From contig NZ_CP025803.1 of NCBI RefSeq assembly GCF_003352065.1, positions 930,001 through 994,000 on the forward strand: 64,000 nucleotides of DNA, given 5' to 3'. This DNA comes from Sulfitobacter sp. SK011. GTDB taxonomy: Bacteria > Pseudomonadota > Alphaproteobacteria > Rhodobacterales > Rhodobacteraceae. This document shows positions 44,564 through 52,753 of the stretch, piece by piece (the first letter of the stretch is position 1; the number at the start of each line of letters is the position of its first letter). The translations under genes were made by a program, and so were the position numbers. Below the pieces are notes generated by a model, which saw only the letters and a program-made list of their open reading frames with translations, had not been told where the DNA came from and ran no database searches.

Positions 44564-46432
44564 CTACGGAAATTCCATCACAATGGCACTGCCAAATCCG
44601 CTGGCGTCATTCCATGAACTAGATGTCTCCAGCGCAGTCATTCTCCTGTTGCCTCTGGTCGAGCTGGCATAGAAAGCATGATCTTCGCGTCCTTGGTGGT
44701 CGTTTGGTTCGGATCGGCCCCAATTCGTGTATGTGAGCGGCTCACCTGTAACCCATCGCCATCCGCCTCTTGGCTCGGGAGCATCTTTCGGTTGGAAAAG
44801 TCCAATTGCCGGGCCTTGCGCGCCCTTACGGTCTGAGTAGATTTTCCAAAACTTCTCTTCGTGCCGTATCATTTCGTAGACAAAGTCGTTTTCAGCCTCG
44901 CTGGTAATCGTGACCAGGTGCCCACCCAACCGAAGTGCGTTCCTCGCATTACTTTCCCAGGTACCGCCAATTGATGCCTTCGTCGCGACATACAGACGAT
45001 TTTCGAAGTAGCCATAAATAATCTCTGACGACCCCAAGTTTTCAACAATCTTTTGCAGTCTTGGGTCGTCATTGAGACCCGACCCCTCTGCCGGTGAATA
45101 CCGTTTTGCGCGTTTGCCGGAAATAAATGTCTTACGGTCAACAAGCTCTCGTGACGGATCAATGCGCAATGCGGTAAGAGTTTCTGTAGTGATCAAGTCG
45201 GTTTCGGGCAGGCCAGATTTAGATTTGAAATCCTCGATAGCCTGTTGAGATTTCTTACCCAGAATTCCGTCAGTGGTACCCGCATTGAACCCTCTTACAT
45301 TCAACGCCAATTGAATTTTGCGCGCCACGCTGCGGGTTACATCCAGCGCAACCTCTTCCACATTTTGCAGAAGTGGTGGTGGTTTGGCAACGGGCACCGC
45401 GGCAGCGGCAGATTTTGAAGTGGGTTCTGCTTCCGGTTTTGGTTGTGCTACAGGCACCCGCACAGCGTCGCGTCTGGCCAAAGCGATTTTGTAGATACTG
45501 TTCTCGGATTGGTCAGAGTATTGGCTTAGGAACCGGTTCCATGCCGAGATAGTGTTGCCGTCGCTAGCTTTTGCGAAGTCTTCGGCCATTTTTTGCAAGA
45601 CCTTTAGTGATGCCGCCGCTGCCGTATCATTGCTGGCTGCAGCAAGCTGTACAGGTGGCTTTAGAAAAATATCCTTACCGGGAAGCGAGCCATATGTGAA
45701 AGGCTCCTGATATCCTTCGGTGAGTTCAAAAACAGTGTCGCGGACTCTGCGGAAAAGCTTTCCCAACTCCAGCCCCGGCTCCTCGATATGCTGCAGAAGT
45801 GCCTTTGCGTAGGGACTGTTGCGGCCTTCTCCGTCCATGGCCAATGTACCACTGCGCGCAGCATAACCGACGAGCACACCACCGGGGTCAATTCTGCCTA
45901 GACCACGTCCAACAGATCTTTTAGCGGATGTTTGCACCATGTCAGAGAGGAATGGATTGTTGCGGCAGGCGTCAACAAGAATGACTTTCACGCCTTGGAC
46001 ACCAGTGACGGAACTTAGCACAGTGTCCAAACGGATTGCTTCAAACTCAACATCGCGGTCGCTACCCAGTTCGGCATTGACTGGGATAAGGTAGTTTGCC
46101 CCGTCGATCTCAATTCCATGGCCTGCAAAATAGACAAAGGCCATATCCGCATCTGAAGCCTCTTCAGCAAAATCCCTTATGGCCAACCGCATCGACCGAT
46201 AATCAAGGTCAAGATGTGTGGTAACGCTGAAACCGATCCTGCCAAGTGCTACGCCTATATCATTTGCATCATTCTTCGGGTTGGGCAGATTCGAGACATG
46301 CTCGTAAGTAGAATTACCAATGACAAGCGCCACGCGTTTTTCCTGTGCTGCCGCATAGCTGAACAAGGGAGAAACAAAAACCACCAAAACAAATATAGCT
46401 TGGAAACGGTTTAGACGCTTTTGAATTTGCAT
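44564..46432 (-). CDS. Exported caspase-like protein with peptidoglycan-binding and C-type lectin-like domains
   Basis: A 622-residue protein with a signal peptide (about residues 10-29). The C14 caspase domain (about 32-265) has the beta-strand VALVIGNSTYEHV, catalytic His105 in YFAGHGIE and Cys156 in LVDACRNNPF. A short alanine/proline linker follows; then a peptidoglycan-binding-1 unit (IQLALNVRGFNAGTTDGILG, about 385-440). The last 130 residues resemble a C-type lectin fold (GGHLVTITSEAENDF; WRWVTGEPLTYTNWGRSEPN; WND near the end). ATG at 46432 follows GGAGGTG. It is the last of the leftward caspase genes, 370 nt after its neighbour. Likely periplasmic; substrate unknown. Confidence 0.82.
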   Translation of the reverse strand: MQIQKRLNRFQAIFVLVVFVSPLFSYAAAQEKRVALVIGNSTYEHVSNLPNPKNDANDIGVALGRIGFSVTTHLDLDYRSMRLAIRDFAEEASDADMAFVYFAGHGIEIDGANYLIPVNAELGSDRDVEFEAIRLDTVLSSVTGVQGVKVILVDACRNNPFLSDMVQTSAKRSVGRGLGRIDPGGVLVGYAARSGTLAMDGEGRNSPYAKALLQHIEEPGLELGKLFRRVRDTVFELTEGYQEPFTYGSLPGKDIFLKPPVQLAAASNDTAAAASLKVLQKMAEDFAKASDGNTISAWNRFLSQYSDQSENSIYKIALARRDAVRVPVAQPKPEAEPTSKSAAAAVPVAKPPPLLQNVEEVALDVTRSVARKIQLALNVRGFNAGTTDGILGKKSQQAIEDFKSKSGLPETDLITTETLTALRIDPSRELVDRKTFISGKRAKRYSPAEGSGLNDDPRLQKIVENLGSSEIIYGYFENRLYVATKASIGGTWESNARNALRLGGHLVTITSEAENDFVYEMIRHEEKFWKIYSDRKGAQGPAIGLFQPKDAPEPRGGWRWVTGEPLTYTNWGRSEPNDHQGREDHAFYASSTRGNRRMTALETSSSWNDASGFGSAIVMEFP

Positions 46433-46803
46433 CGCTCCGCACACCTCCTGACGTTCTTTTTCACCGCAGAATAACACAGGTTTTCTAATTTAGATGGTGA
46501 ATCCTTGCAAGATAGCGAGCGTTTGGGCACTGTTAGACGAAACCTTCTTAAGACGGACTGGTCAGATTTGTAGCGTTAAGACATGATCCAACCTGGCGTT
46601 GTCTGACAAAGCCGTTTTGAAGCGGGCAGCGCGATTCCAAAGCATCCGAGCATGACTAAAAACCCCCATTTCGATTCATCAAGATAAGCCCAGATATCAC
46701 TCGTCTGGCGGCCATATTGTATATTCTTTTCCAGCTTTCGCACAGCAATGTCGATAACTTGCTGTACAAGCGCTGCACCGATGTTGACAAATCCCCCGTG
46801 AAA
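46433..46803 (-). other. Gap containing an in-frame open stretch after the SH3 caspase gene
   Basis: After the TAA at 46804-46806 the same reading frame stays open for 75 codons to a TAA at 46576-46578. The stretch looks coding: LVQQVIDIAVRKLEKNIQYG, TSDIWAYLDESKWGF, then a hydrophobic LVMLGCFGIALP segment. No ATG opens it; a GTG near 46740 lacks a Shine-Dalgarno. It may be a lost C-terminal extension of the caspase, or a remnant of a small membrane protein. The rest of the gap (46433-46575) must hold the promoter of the next leftward gene; nothing else is seen. Confidence 0.35.
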
Positions 46804-48429
46804 TTAAGGGCGGGGTTTTCGCCCCCATGCATCGGCGAGATATCTTCCATACGCCCAACCAGAAATACCTTGCCACTGCACGCTACACCACCGCATTGAA
46901 AAGCCCTCTTTCACTTGGCAATCCGAGACATTGACACCTGTTGCCTGAGGTGGCAACTCGGCGACGACATCATATTTTGTACCGGGACCTGCGCGCACAT
47001 TCAGCTTTTGATTCATCGGATGATCAACTACATGATAGGCCCCCGCATATGGCGATTCCGGCTGACCGGCCGTGCCGCTGTGCAGGTATTTAGCAAAGGA
47101 GTAGCCGCTGATGCATCCGTATGTGACCGCGCACCAACCTGACGAAGAGCAAGCCTCCAATTGGACGCCATTGGCATTAAAAGGCAATTCGCCAACCACC
47201 GGGAAGTTCGTACCTGCCCCCGAGCGCACGAAAAGAGTGTCGTCCGTTCGGATGCTCTGCACGAAATAGCCGCCATTCAGCGCCGGACAAGATGTCCGAA
47301 TGACATTGTTTTGTGAGGTCGGGCTTGGTGTTGGTGCTGGCTTAGGTTTGGGTACTGCTGCAACTTCTAAAGCCTGCTTACGTGCTTTGGCCTCTGCCAC
47401 GAAATGACCGTTGGAAAATGCCATCAGATATGTTGTGTAGGCGCTGATTGTATTTTGCACTTTCGTCGTTTCCCAGAACTCTCGGTCAGCGATAGAAACC
47501 AAAAGCCGGTTTGCATCTGGGGTACGGGCATGGTTTGGATAGCGCGCAATAAAGTCCTCAAGTTGGGCGCGCTGTCCACTTTGTACGGCGTTTAGATACA
47601 CAACCAAAGGGTTCTCTTGAGGTGCCGCAGCCATTTCTGACGACGGCAACGCGACCTCGGGAATAACTGTTCCTTTAGGTACCAAATAAACGAGATCCTC
47701 AGGCGGCTGGATGCGATACATTGGCTTTTGACGCCCATCAGTTTTGTCTTTCACGACTTTCGTTACCTTTTGAAATAACGCGCCAACCTCAAGACCTGGC
47801 TCGGCAAGAAGCCCCAACAGAGCCTCTGTATAAGGGCTATGCATACCGTCACCATCATCGGCGGTATCTCCTGCTTGAGCGGCGAAGCTGACTAGCGTAC
47901 CCGCTTCGCCGTCGAGTGAGATTGGCGCGAGGCCACGCGACACAGAACGGCTGCTGTTTGTACGCTCCATAGTGTTGGCGAAAGGATTGTCGCGACAGGC
48001 ATCAAGCATCAAGAGGCCCAACTTGCCCGCGTTGCGCACCGTGGTTAGGATGCTGTCCAAGGACACAGCTTCAAACTGAGCGGTTGCTTCGCTTGCCATT
48101 CTTGCGTCGACTGGGATTAAATAATTACGTCCGCCCATTTCGATCCCGTGACCCGCATAAAAGACAACAGCCAAATCAGACCGTAATGCTTGTTCCGCAA
48201 AGCCACCAAGGGCGACGCGAAAACTCTGCCCGCCAAGATTTTCATGCAAAAATACCTCAAACCCAAGGCTTTCCAACTTGGTGGCAATCGCGCGCGCATC
48301 GTTCTTTGGGTTCGCAAGTTGCGTTGCATGCTGGTAATCGGAATTTCCAACCACCAAAGCCACGCGCCGTTCGGCAAGGGATGGTGAGCCGATAGATAGA
48401 AGAATTAAGACGATTAAGGCGCGAAACAT
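46804..48429 (-). CDS. Exported caspase-like protein with two SH3 domains
   Basis: A 541-residue protein with a signal peptide (MFRALIVLILLSIGSPSLA). Caspase domain about 21-250: RVALVVGNSDYQHA, catalytic His94 in VFYAGHGIEMGG, Cys144 in LMLDACRDNPF. A TPR-like linker with SIADREFWETTKVQNTISAY about 315-360. The C-terminus has two bacterial SH3 units: about 395-450 (DTLFVRSGAGTNFPVVGELP) and about 465-535 (LNVRAGPGTKYDVVAELP), each with cysteines that could form disulfides. SH3b usually binds peptidoglycan or peptides. Its first 350 residues closely match the next gene to the right. Confidence 0.85.
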   Translation of the reverse strand: MFRALIVLILLSIGSPSLAERRVALVVGNSDYQHATQLANPKNDARAIATKLESLGFEVFLHENLGGQSFRVALGGFAEQALRSDLAVVFYAGHGIEMGGRNYLIPVDARMASEATAQFEAVSLDSILTTVRNAGKLGLLMLDACRDNPFANTMERTNSSRSVSRGLAPISLDGEAGTLVSFAAQAGDTADDGDGMHSPYTEALLGLLAEPGLEVGALFQKVTKVVKDKTDGRQKPMYRIQPPEDLVYLVPKGTVIPEVALPSSEMAAAPQENPLVVYLNAVQSGQRAQLEDFIARYPNHARTPDANRLLVSIADREFWETTKVQNTISAYTTYLMAFSNGHFVAEAKARKQALEVAAVPKPKPAPTPSPTSQNNVIRTSCPALNGGYFVQSIRTDDTLFVRSGAGTNFPVVGELPFNANGVQLEACSSSGWCAVTYGCISGYSFAKYLHSGTAGQPESPYAGAYHVVDHPMNQKLNVRAGPGTKYDVVAELPPQATGVNVSDCQVKEGFSMRWCSVQWQGISGWAYGRYLADAWGRKPRP

Positions 48430-48497
48430 TATTCAATCCTTATAGACAAAAACGTCGCAATGACATTTCCCTCACACATTTCTATAGCGCGTTTAAT

Positions 48498-50132
48498 CTA
48501 TAGCGCGTTTAAAAACTGGATACGCGCCGCCGTCATTCGCGCAACGCAAAGTGATAGCGCATCACCCCCCAATCGACTGCATTCCAGTTCGCGGTTTCCA
48601 ATCCAATTAGATTGGCCCGCAGCGTCAACCCGGTTACGTGACTGCGCCCAATTGTAAGCCGCTGAAAGTGCACCATCCTGATAAGACAAAGGACCAAATT
48701 TACAAATTTCTCGCTCCACGGCGGTTCCGGCGCGGGCGCATTGGAAACTCGGGCTATGGGTATTGTGGCCGTTTGCCGAGGATAGTGAATTGGTACGTTC
48801 GCCCATCACGTCAATCAGACAACCAGAGAGATCAGACACCATACCGTGGCAAACGGTATCGCGCAGCGTTATCCAGTGTCTTTGCTGCGCGCCGGTCACG
48901 ACCGCTCGTGTGCGCGCCATCTTGAACGCATTGCTTAAAGCAACATCCAAGTTTGCCAATAGATCAGAGCTGCATATCGCATTTTCCGTAACCGTGGACG
49001 CACGCGCGCAATCAAAACTAGGCCGCACAATTGACGGAGCGGGTGCGGGTTTTTGTTTGGGTGCCGCTGCGATCTCAATTGCCCTTTTGCGCGACTTGGC
49101 CTCGTTCGTGAACTGACCGTTTGAAAAAGCCGCTATATAGGAATTGTAAGCGTTAACAGTATTTTGTTCCTTGGTTGTCTCCCAGAATTCCCGATCAGCA
49201 ATGCTGAGCAACAAACGTCGTGCATCGGGCGCATTGGCATGGGCTGGATAGCGCGCAATAAAGTCTCTGAGCGGCGCAGTTTTTTGACTTTGCACTGCGT
49301 CCAAATAGGCCACAAAAGCGTCTTCTTGGTAAGTCGCCGGAGCCTCTGGCGCAGCCACCGCAGGGACTGCGACGCCTTGAGGCACCAAATACACAAGATC
49401 CTCGGGCGGTTGGATGCGATACATTGGCTTTTGCCGCCCCTCGGTTTTGTCTTTTACAACTTTCGTGACCCTTTGAAACAGCGCACCAACTTCTAAGCCG
49501 GGCTCTGCCAATAGCTCCAGTAACGCCTCTGTATAGGGGCTGTGCATGCCGTCCCCGTCATCAGCGGTGTCGCCTGCTTGCGCTGCAAAACTGACCAGCG
49601 TGCCTGCCTCCCCCTCAAGCGAGATCGGCGCAAGGCCGCGAGATATTGCACGGGTGCCGTTTTTCCGCTCTATCGTGTTGGCGAACGGATTATCGCGGCA
49701 GGCGTCAAGCATCACTAGACCCAATTTGCCCGCGTTGCGCACCGTTGTTAGGACGCCGTTCAACGACACCGCTTCAAACTGGGCGGTTGCCTCGCTTGTC
49801 ATCATAGCGTCGATGGGGATCAGGTAATTTTGCCCGCCCATTTCGATCCCGTGACCCGCATAAAACACAACCGCCAAATCTGCGCGGAGCGCCTCTTCGG
49901 AAAATGCGCCCAAAGCAACGCGAAATTGCTGACCGCCTAAGTTTTCGTGCAAGAACACTTCAAAGCCAATCTGGCTTAACTTATCGCCAATCGCACGCGC
50001 ATCATTTTGCGGGTTTGGCAGGCGCGCTGCATGTTGATAATCGGAATTCCCTATGACCAAAGCGACCCGCCGTTCGGCAAGTGCTGAGGAGGCAAAAGTC
50101 ATTGACATCAGGATGATCAACGCGCGCAACAT
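48498..50132 (-). CDS. Exported caspase-like protein with two LprI-type domains
   Basis: A 544-residue protein with signal peptide and caspase domain nearly the same as its left neighbour (His94 in VFYAGHGIEMGG, Cys144 in VMLDACRDNPF; SIADREFWETTKEQNTVNAY linker). The C-terminus is different: two LprI/DUF1311 units with paired cysteines, SFDCARASTVTENAICSSDL (about 390) and SFQCARAGTAVEREICKFGP (about 475). LprI domains are known as lysozyme-inhibitor-like. Start: ATG 50132; a TTG two codons earlier overlaps the preceding stop. Translationally coupled to the preceding caspase gene. Confidence 0.83.
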   Translation of the reverse strand: MLRALIILMSMTFASSALAERRVALVIGNSDYQHAARLPNPQNDARAIGDKLSQIGFEVFLHENLGGQQFRVALGAFSEEALRADLAVVFYAGHGIEMGGQNYLIPIDAMMTSEATAQFEAVSLNGVLTTVRNAGKLGLVMLDACRDNPFANTIERKNGTRAISRGLAPISLEGEAGTLVSFAAQAGDTADDGDGMHSPYTEALLELLAEPGLEVGALFQRVTKVVKDKTEGRQKPMYRIQPPEDLVYLVPQGVAVPAVAAPEAPATYQEDAFVAYLDAVQSQKTAPLRDFIARYPAHANAPDARRLLLSIADREFWETTKEQNTVNAYNSYIAAFSNGQFTNEAKSRKRAIEIAAAPKQKPAPAPSIVRPSFDCARASTVTENAICSSDLLANLDVALSNAFKMARTRAVVTGAQQRHWITLRDTVCHGMVSDLSGCLIDVMGERTNSLSSANGHNTHSPSFQCARAGTAVEREICKFGPLSYQDGALSAAYNWAQSRNRVDAAGQSNWIGNRELECSRLGGDALSLCVARMTAARIQFLNAL

Positions 50133-50134
50133 TT

Positions 50135-51733
50135 TCAATTCTCGCTGGTAAATAGGCCCGTCAGACCAGTTTGGCAGTCGCCCTGATGAAGCGCCACGGA
50201 CAAACGGTCATCGCTGGGCACAGTCTGATTGTTCAGTGATTGCAGCAGTTTTTGTAGGTCAAGCGGGGGGCGCGTACAGAAGATCGCCACAAGTTGGTCC
50301 TCACCAACCGGTAGGGCGACCTGAAATCTGATGGGAAAGCCGTCTGAATCCATGGCCAAATTGTCGCTTTCACTCAGTGGATAAAGGAATTGAACAGACC
50401 CGTTTGAGGCCAGATTGAACAATGTCAAATATCCCATGTTTGGGCGGGGCGGGGCAAAATTAAATCCGACAGTTTCGCCGATTCGGTGGCTTGTGCTGTC
50501 TTGCGCGGTTCTAATGCGGACAGGGGCGATACCGTCCCGCTTTGAACGGGTAATCTGTGCCAAAGCGGCGGCACGTGCCACCATCACGTCGGCCCCATCG
50601 CGCAACGTTGTGATTCGGTCGCCGGTATGGTTCAGAACGATCCAAGTGTCGCCCGATTGCTCAAACGTCAATAGCGCGTTGGTGTTGACCTCGCTAAAAC
50701 TTCCCGCCACCAAACCGGGGGGGCGATCACCGATGAAATGGACTGGCACAGATTGAGCCTTGGGAGTTTGCGACTGTGTCGGCATGGACAGGAGGTCCGC
50801 TACCAAGAACGCTTGCTTGTTATCGCCACGCGGCAGAATGCGTGGTTGCTGAGTTTGGTTCATGTGGGCAAACACGCGGTCTTCAAGAAAGCCGGATAAT
50901 TCTGCTCGTGTCACGCTGCCATTGTTGTCGAGGTCAGCGGCACCGTCCAAAGCCTGCGCGAAAAACCAAGACAATGCCCCGTGTGCCTTGCCCTCAAACC
51001 GGGTTTCGGTCACCAGGCGGTCCTCTGATGCGGTGGCCAATATCTGTGTTACATTTGGCAATTCATCCGTATTATCATCGCCATCCGCCGCCGTTATTTC
51101 ACCTTCAATCGGGTCCAGTGGAATATCCCAGACGCCGCCGCTTCGGGTCAGACCCATCCGGGCCGTATTCACATTTCTCGTGAGCCCCGCCGAATGGCAA
51201 CTGTCCATCACCCAGATTACATTAAATGGTGCCGCAGCAGCCAACAGAGCGCGCAGCTGATCGTCGTTCAAGCGGCCAATGCGCGCGTTATCTGGGTCAA
51301 ACTCGTGAAACATTATCGTTTCATCTAACCCGTCTGTGTTTTCGTCGAATGGTTCTGACACCTCTTTTTCCTGCCCACCATGGCCTGAAAAACTGACGAT
51401 AATTGTGTCACCGGGGCGGGCTTTGGATATCATATCTTGCCACCCGGCCAAAAAGTTTTCGACAGTCGCCGCACCGTTTGTCAAAAGCCGATTATCGGTC
51501 AGGTCGATACCAGCATTGCGCATGGAAGCCGCAATGCGCGTCGCATCGTTGACGGCTCCTTCGAGGTCGGACAATTCACCAACCGGAGCCGGGAACGGGT
51601 CAAAATGCCGGTAGTCATCAACCCCGACAACCATGCCAAACTGCGCAGCAATCGCTGGCGCGGCACAAAGGTATGATGCCAACGCCAAAGCGACAGAGAA
51701 TTTTGATTTACTCGTGAAGGACAAGTTCAACAC
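50135..51733 (-). CDS. Exported caspase-like protein with DUF4384-like C-terminus
   Basis: About 532 residues. A different C14 subfamily: FGMVVGVDDYRHFDPFP, catalytic His118 in VSFSGHGGQEKE, Cys179 in WVMDSCHSAGL, and an acidic insert DPIEGEITAADGDDNTDE. An EF-hand-like loop DLDNNGSVTRAELSG lies at about 280. The C-terminus (about 400-530; GETVGFNFAPPRPNMGYLTL, FNLASNGSVQFLYPLS) resembles DUF4384. Signal peptide: SVALALASYLCAAPAIAA. No ATG is available: TTG at 51742 or GTG at 51733 are candidate starts and both overlap the OmpA gene's end; GTG is used. Strongly coupled to genes on both sides. Confidence 0.8.
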   Translation of the reverse strand: MLNLSFTSKSKFSVALALASYLCAAPAIAAQFGMVVGVDDYRHFDPFPAPVGELSDLEGAVNDATRIAASMRNAGIDLTDNRLLTNGAATVENFLAGWQDMISKARPGDTIIVSFSGHGGQEKEVSEPFDENTDGLDETIMFHEFDPDNARIGRLNDDQLRALLAAAAPFNVIWVMDSCHSAGLTRNVNTARMGLTRSGGVWDIPLDPIEGEITAADGDDNTDELPNVTQILATASEDRLVTETRFEGKAHGALSWFFAQALDGAADLDNNGSVTRAELSGFLEDRVFAHMNQTQQPRILPRGDNKQAFLVADLLSMPTQSQTPKAQSVPVHFIGDRPPGLVAGSFSEVNTNALLTFEQSGDTWIVLNHTGDRITTLRDGADVMVARAAALAQITRSKRDGIAPVRIRTAQDSTSHRIGETVGFNFAPPRPNMGYLTLFNLASNGSVQFLYPLSESDNLAMDSDGFPIRFQVALPVGEDQLVAIFCTRPPLDLQKLLQSLNNQTVPSDDRLSVALHQGDCQTGLTGLFTSEN

Positions 51734-52742
51734 GTCGGGCAATTTTGCGACGTTCCTCTTCTGAATAGACTGCGTAGTCTACCAGAGCGGGCGGTTCGCG
51801 TTCGCCTTTACCTTCTACATAGATTTCAGCATGTACCCCTTTGGCCTGTAAGAAGTGTCTGACGGTTTTGGCACGCCGCAGCGAGAGATCAAGGTTAAAC
51901 GCGTCTGAGCCAACGTCGTCAGTGTGTCCAACAACCGTGAGCTTGTGCAACGCATTTTTTAAAAGGAAATTGGCAAGCGTTTCAGCTTCGCGCAGACCGT
52001 CGGCGTCCATTTCCGCCGAACCCGAGGCAAACCTGACGGGCAGATAGACCGCGTTGACAGCGGCGGCCACTGCGTCAGCGACCACGTAATTTTCTTTTGG
52101 CGCGCCGGCATAAAGGTCGGTTGTGGATTGATACTCGTTCTCCTGTTTCCCCTCGGTTTGCGCTTGGACGGTGGCTGCCTTTTCAATCCGAATGCCGCGC
52201 ATTGCAGACTTTAACACACCAGAGGCCTGTCCGCCCCGGGTCACCGAGGCCGAAAGATTGCCCGACAGCATCATGTTCTCTTGCGCCAAGCGCGCAATGC
52301 GATCCGCCACTGGCACAAGGCGGCTGTTTGGTGGAGTCAGTGCTGGGTCGGTGATCGTATCCAGGGCTGCATTATACATTTGCGCCGCTTCACCACGCGC
52401 GCCCCGTTTGGCGGCAATATCGCCGCGGATCGCCTGAACCGCCCAGTGCAGAGATGGTGCGTGGGTCAGCGCTTCTTCAGCGCCTGTAAGGTCGCCCGCC
52501 GCGACGCGTGCCTGCGCTTGGGTTGCCAAGGCTGCCGACACTTGTCCCATTGTTATACGATTGGTTTCTTCCGAGCACCCCGCACTACGGACCATATCGA
52601 AAGCGCTTAAAAGCCCGGGTGTACTGTCGCTACTAATTGCGCTGCGCAACTGCGCTAGGGCGTCATCACAGCTTGCCGCAGCGGCACCAGCTGCCATCAA
52701 AGTCAAAGCTGAAAAAGTAAGGAAACAAGACAGCTTGTTCAT
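51708..52742 (-). CDS. OmpA-family periplasmic protein
   Basis: A 344-residue protein with signal peptide (MNKLSCFLTFSALTLMAAGA then AAA). Residues about 28-200 form a helical TPR-like region with cysteines. Residues about 230-344 are an OmpA C-terminal peptidoglycan-binding domain: LPVRFASGSAEMDADGL, LTVVGHTDDVGSDAFNLDLS, LRRAKTVRHFLQAKGV. It would anchor the module to the cell wall. It starts 11 nt after the cytochrome stop and its end overlaps the next caspase gene. Confidence 0.88.
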   Translation of the reverse strand: MNKLSCFLTFSALTLMAAGAAAASCDDALAQLRSAISSDSTPGLLSAFDMVRSAGCSEETNRITMGQVSAALATQAQARVAAGDLTGAEEALTHAPSLHWAVQAIRGDIAAKRGARGEAAQMYNAALDTITDPALTPPNSRLVPVADRIARLAQENMMLSGNLSASVTRGGQASGVLKSAMRGIRIEKAATVQAQTEGKQENEYQSTTDLYAGAPKENYVVADAVAAAVNAVYLPVRFASGSAEMDADGLREAETLANFLLKNALHKLTVVGHTDDVGSDAFNLDLSLRRAKTVRHFLQAKGVHAEIYVEGKGEREPPALVDYAVYSEEERRKIARRVELVLHE

Positions 52743-52753
52743 GTCTATCGCCC

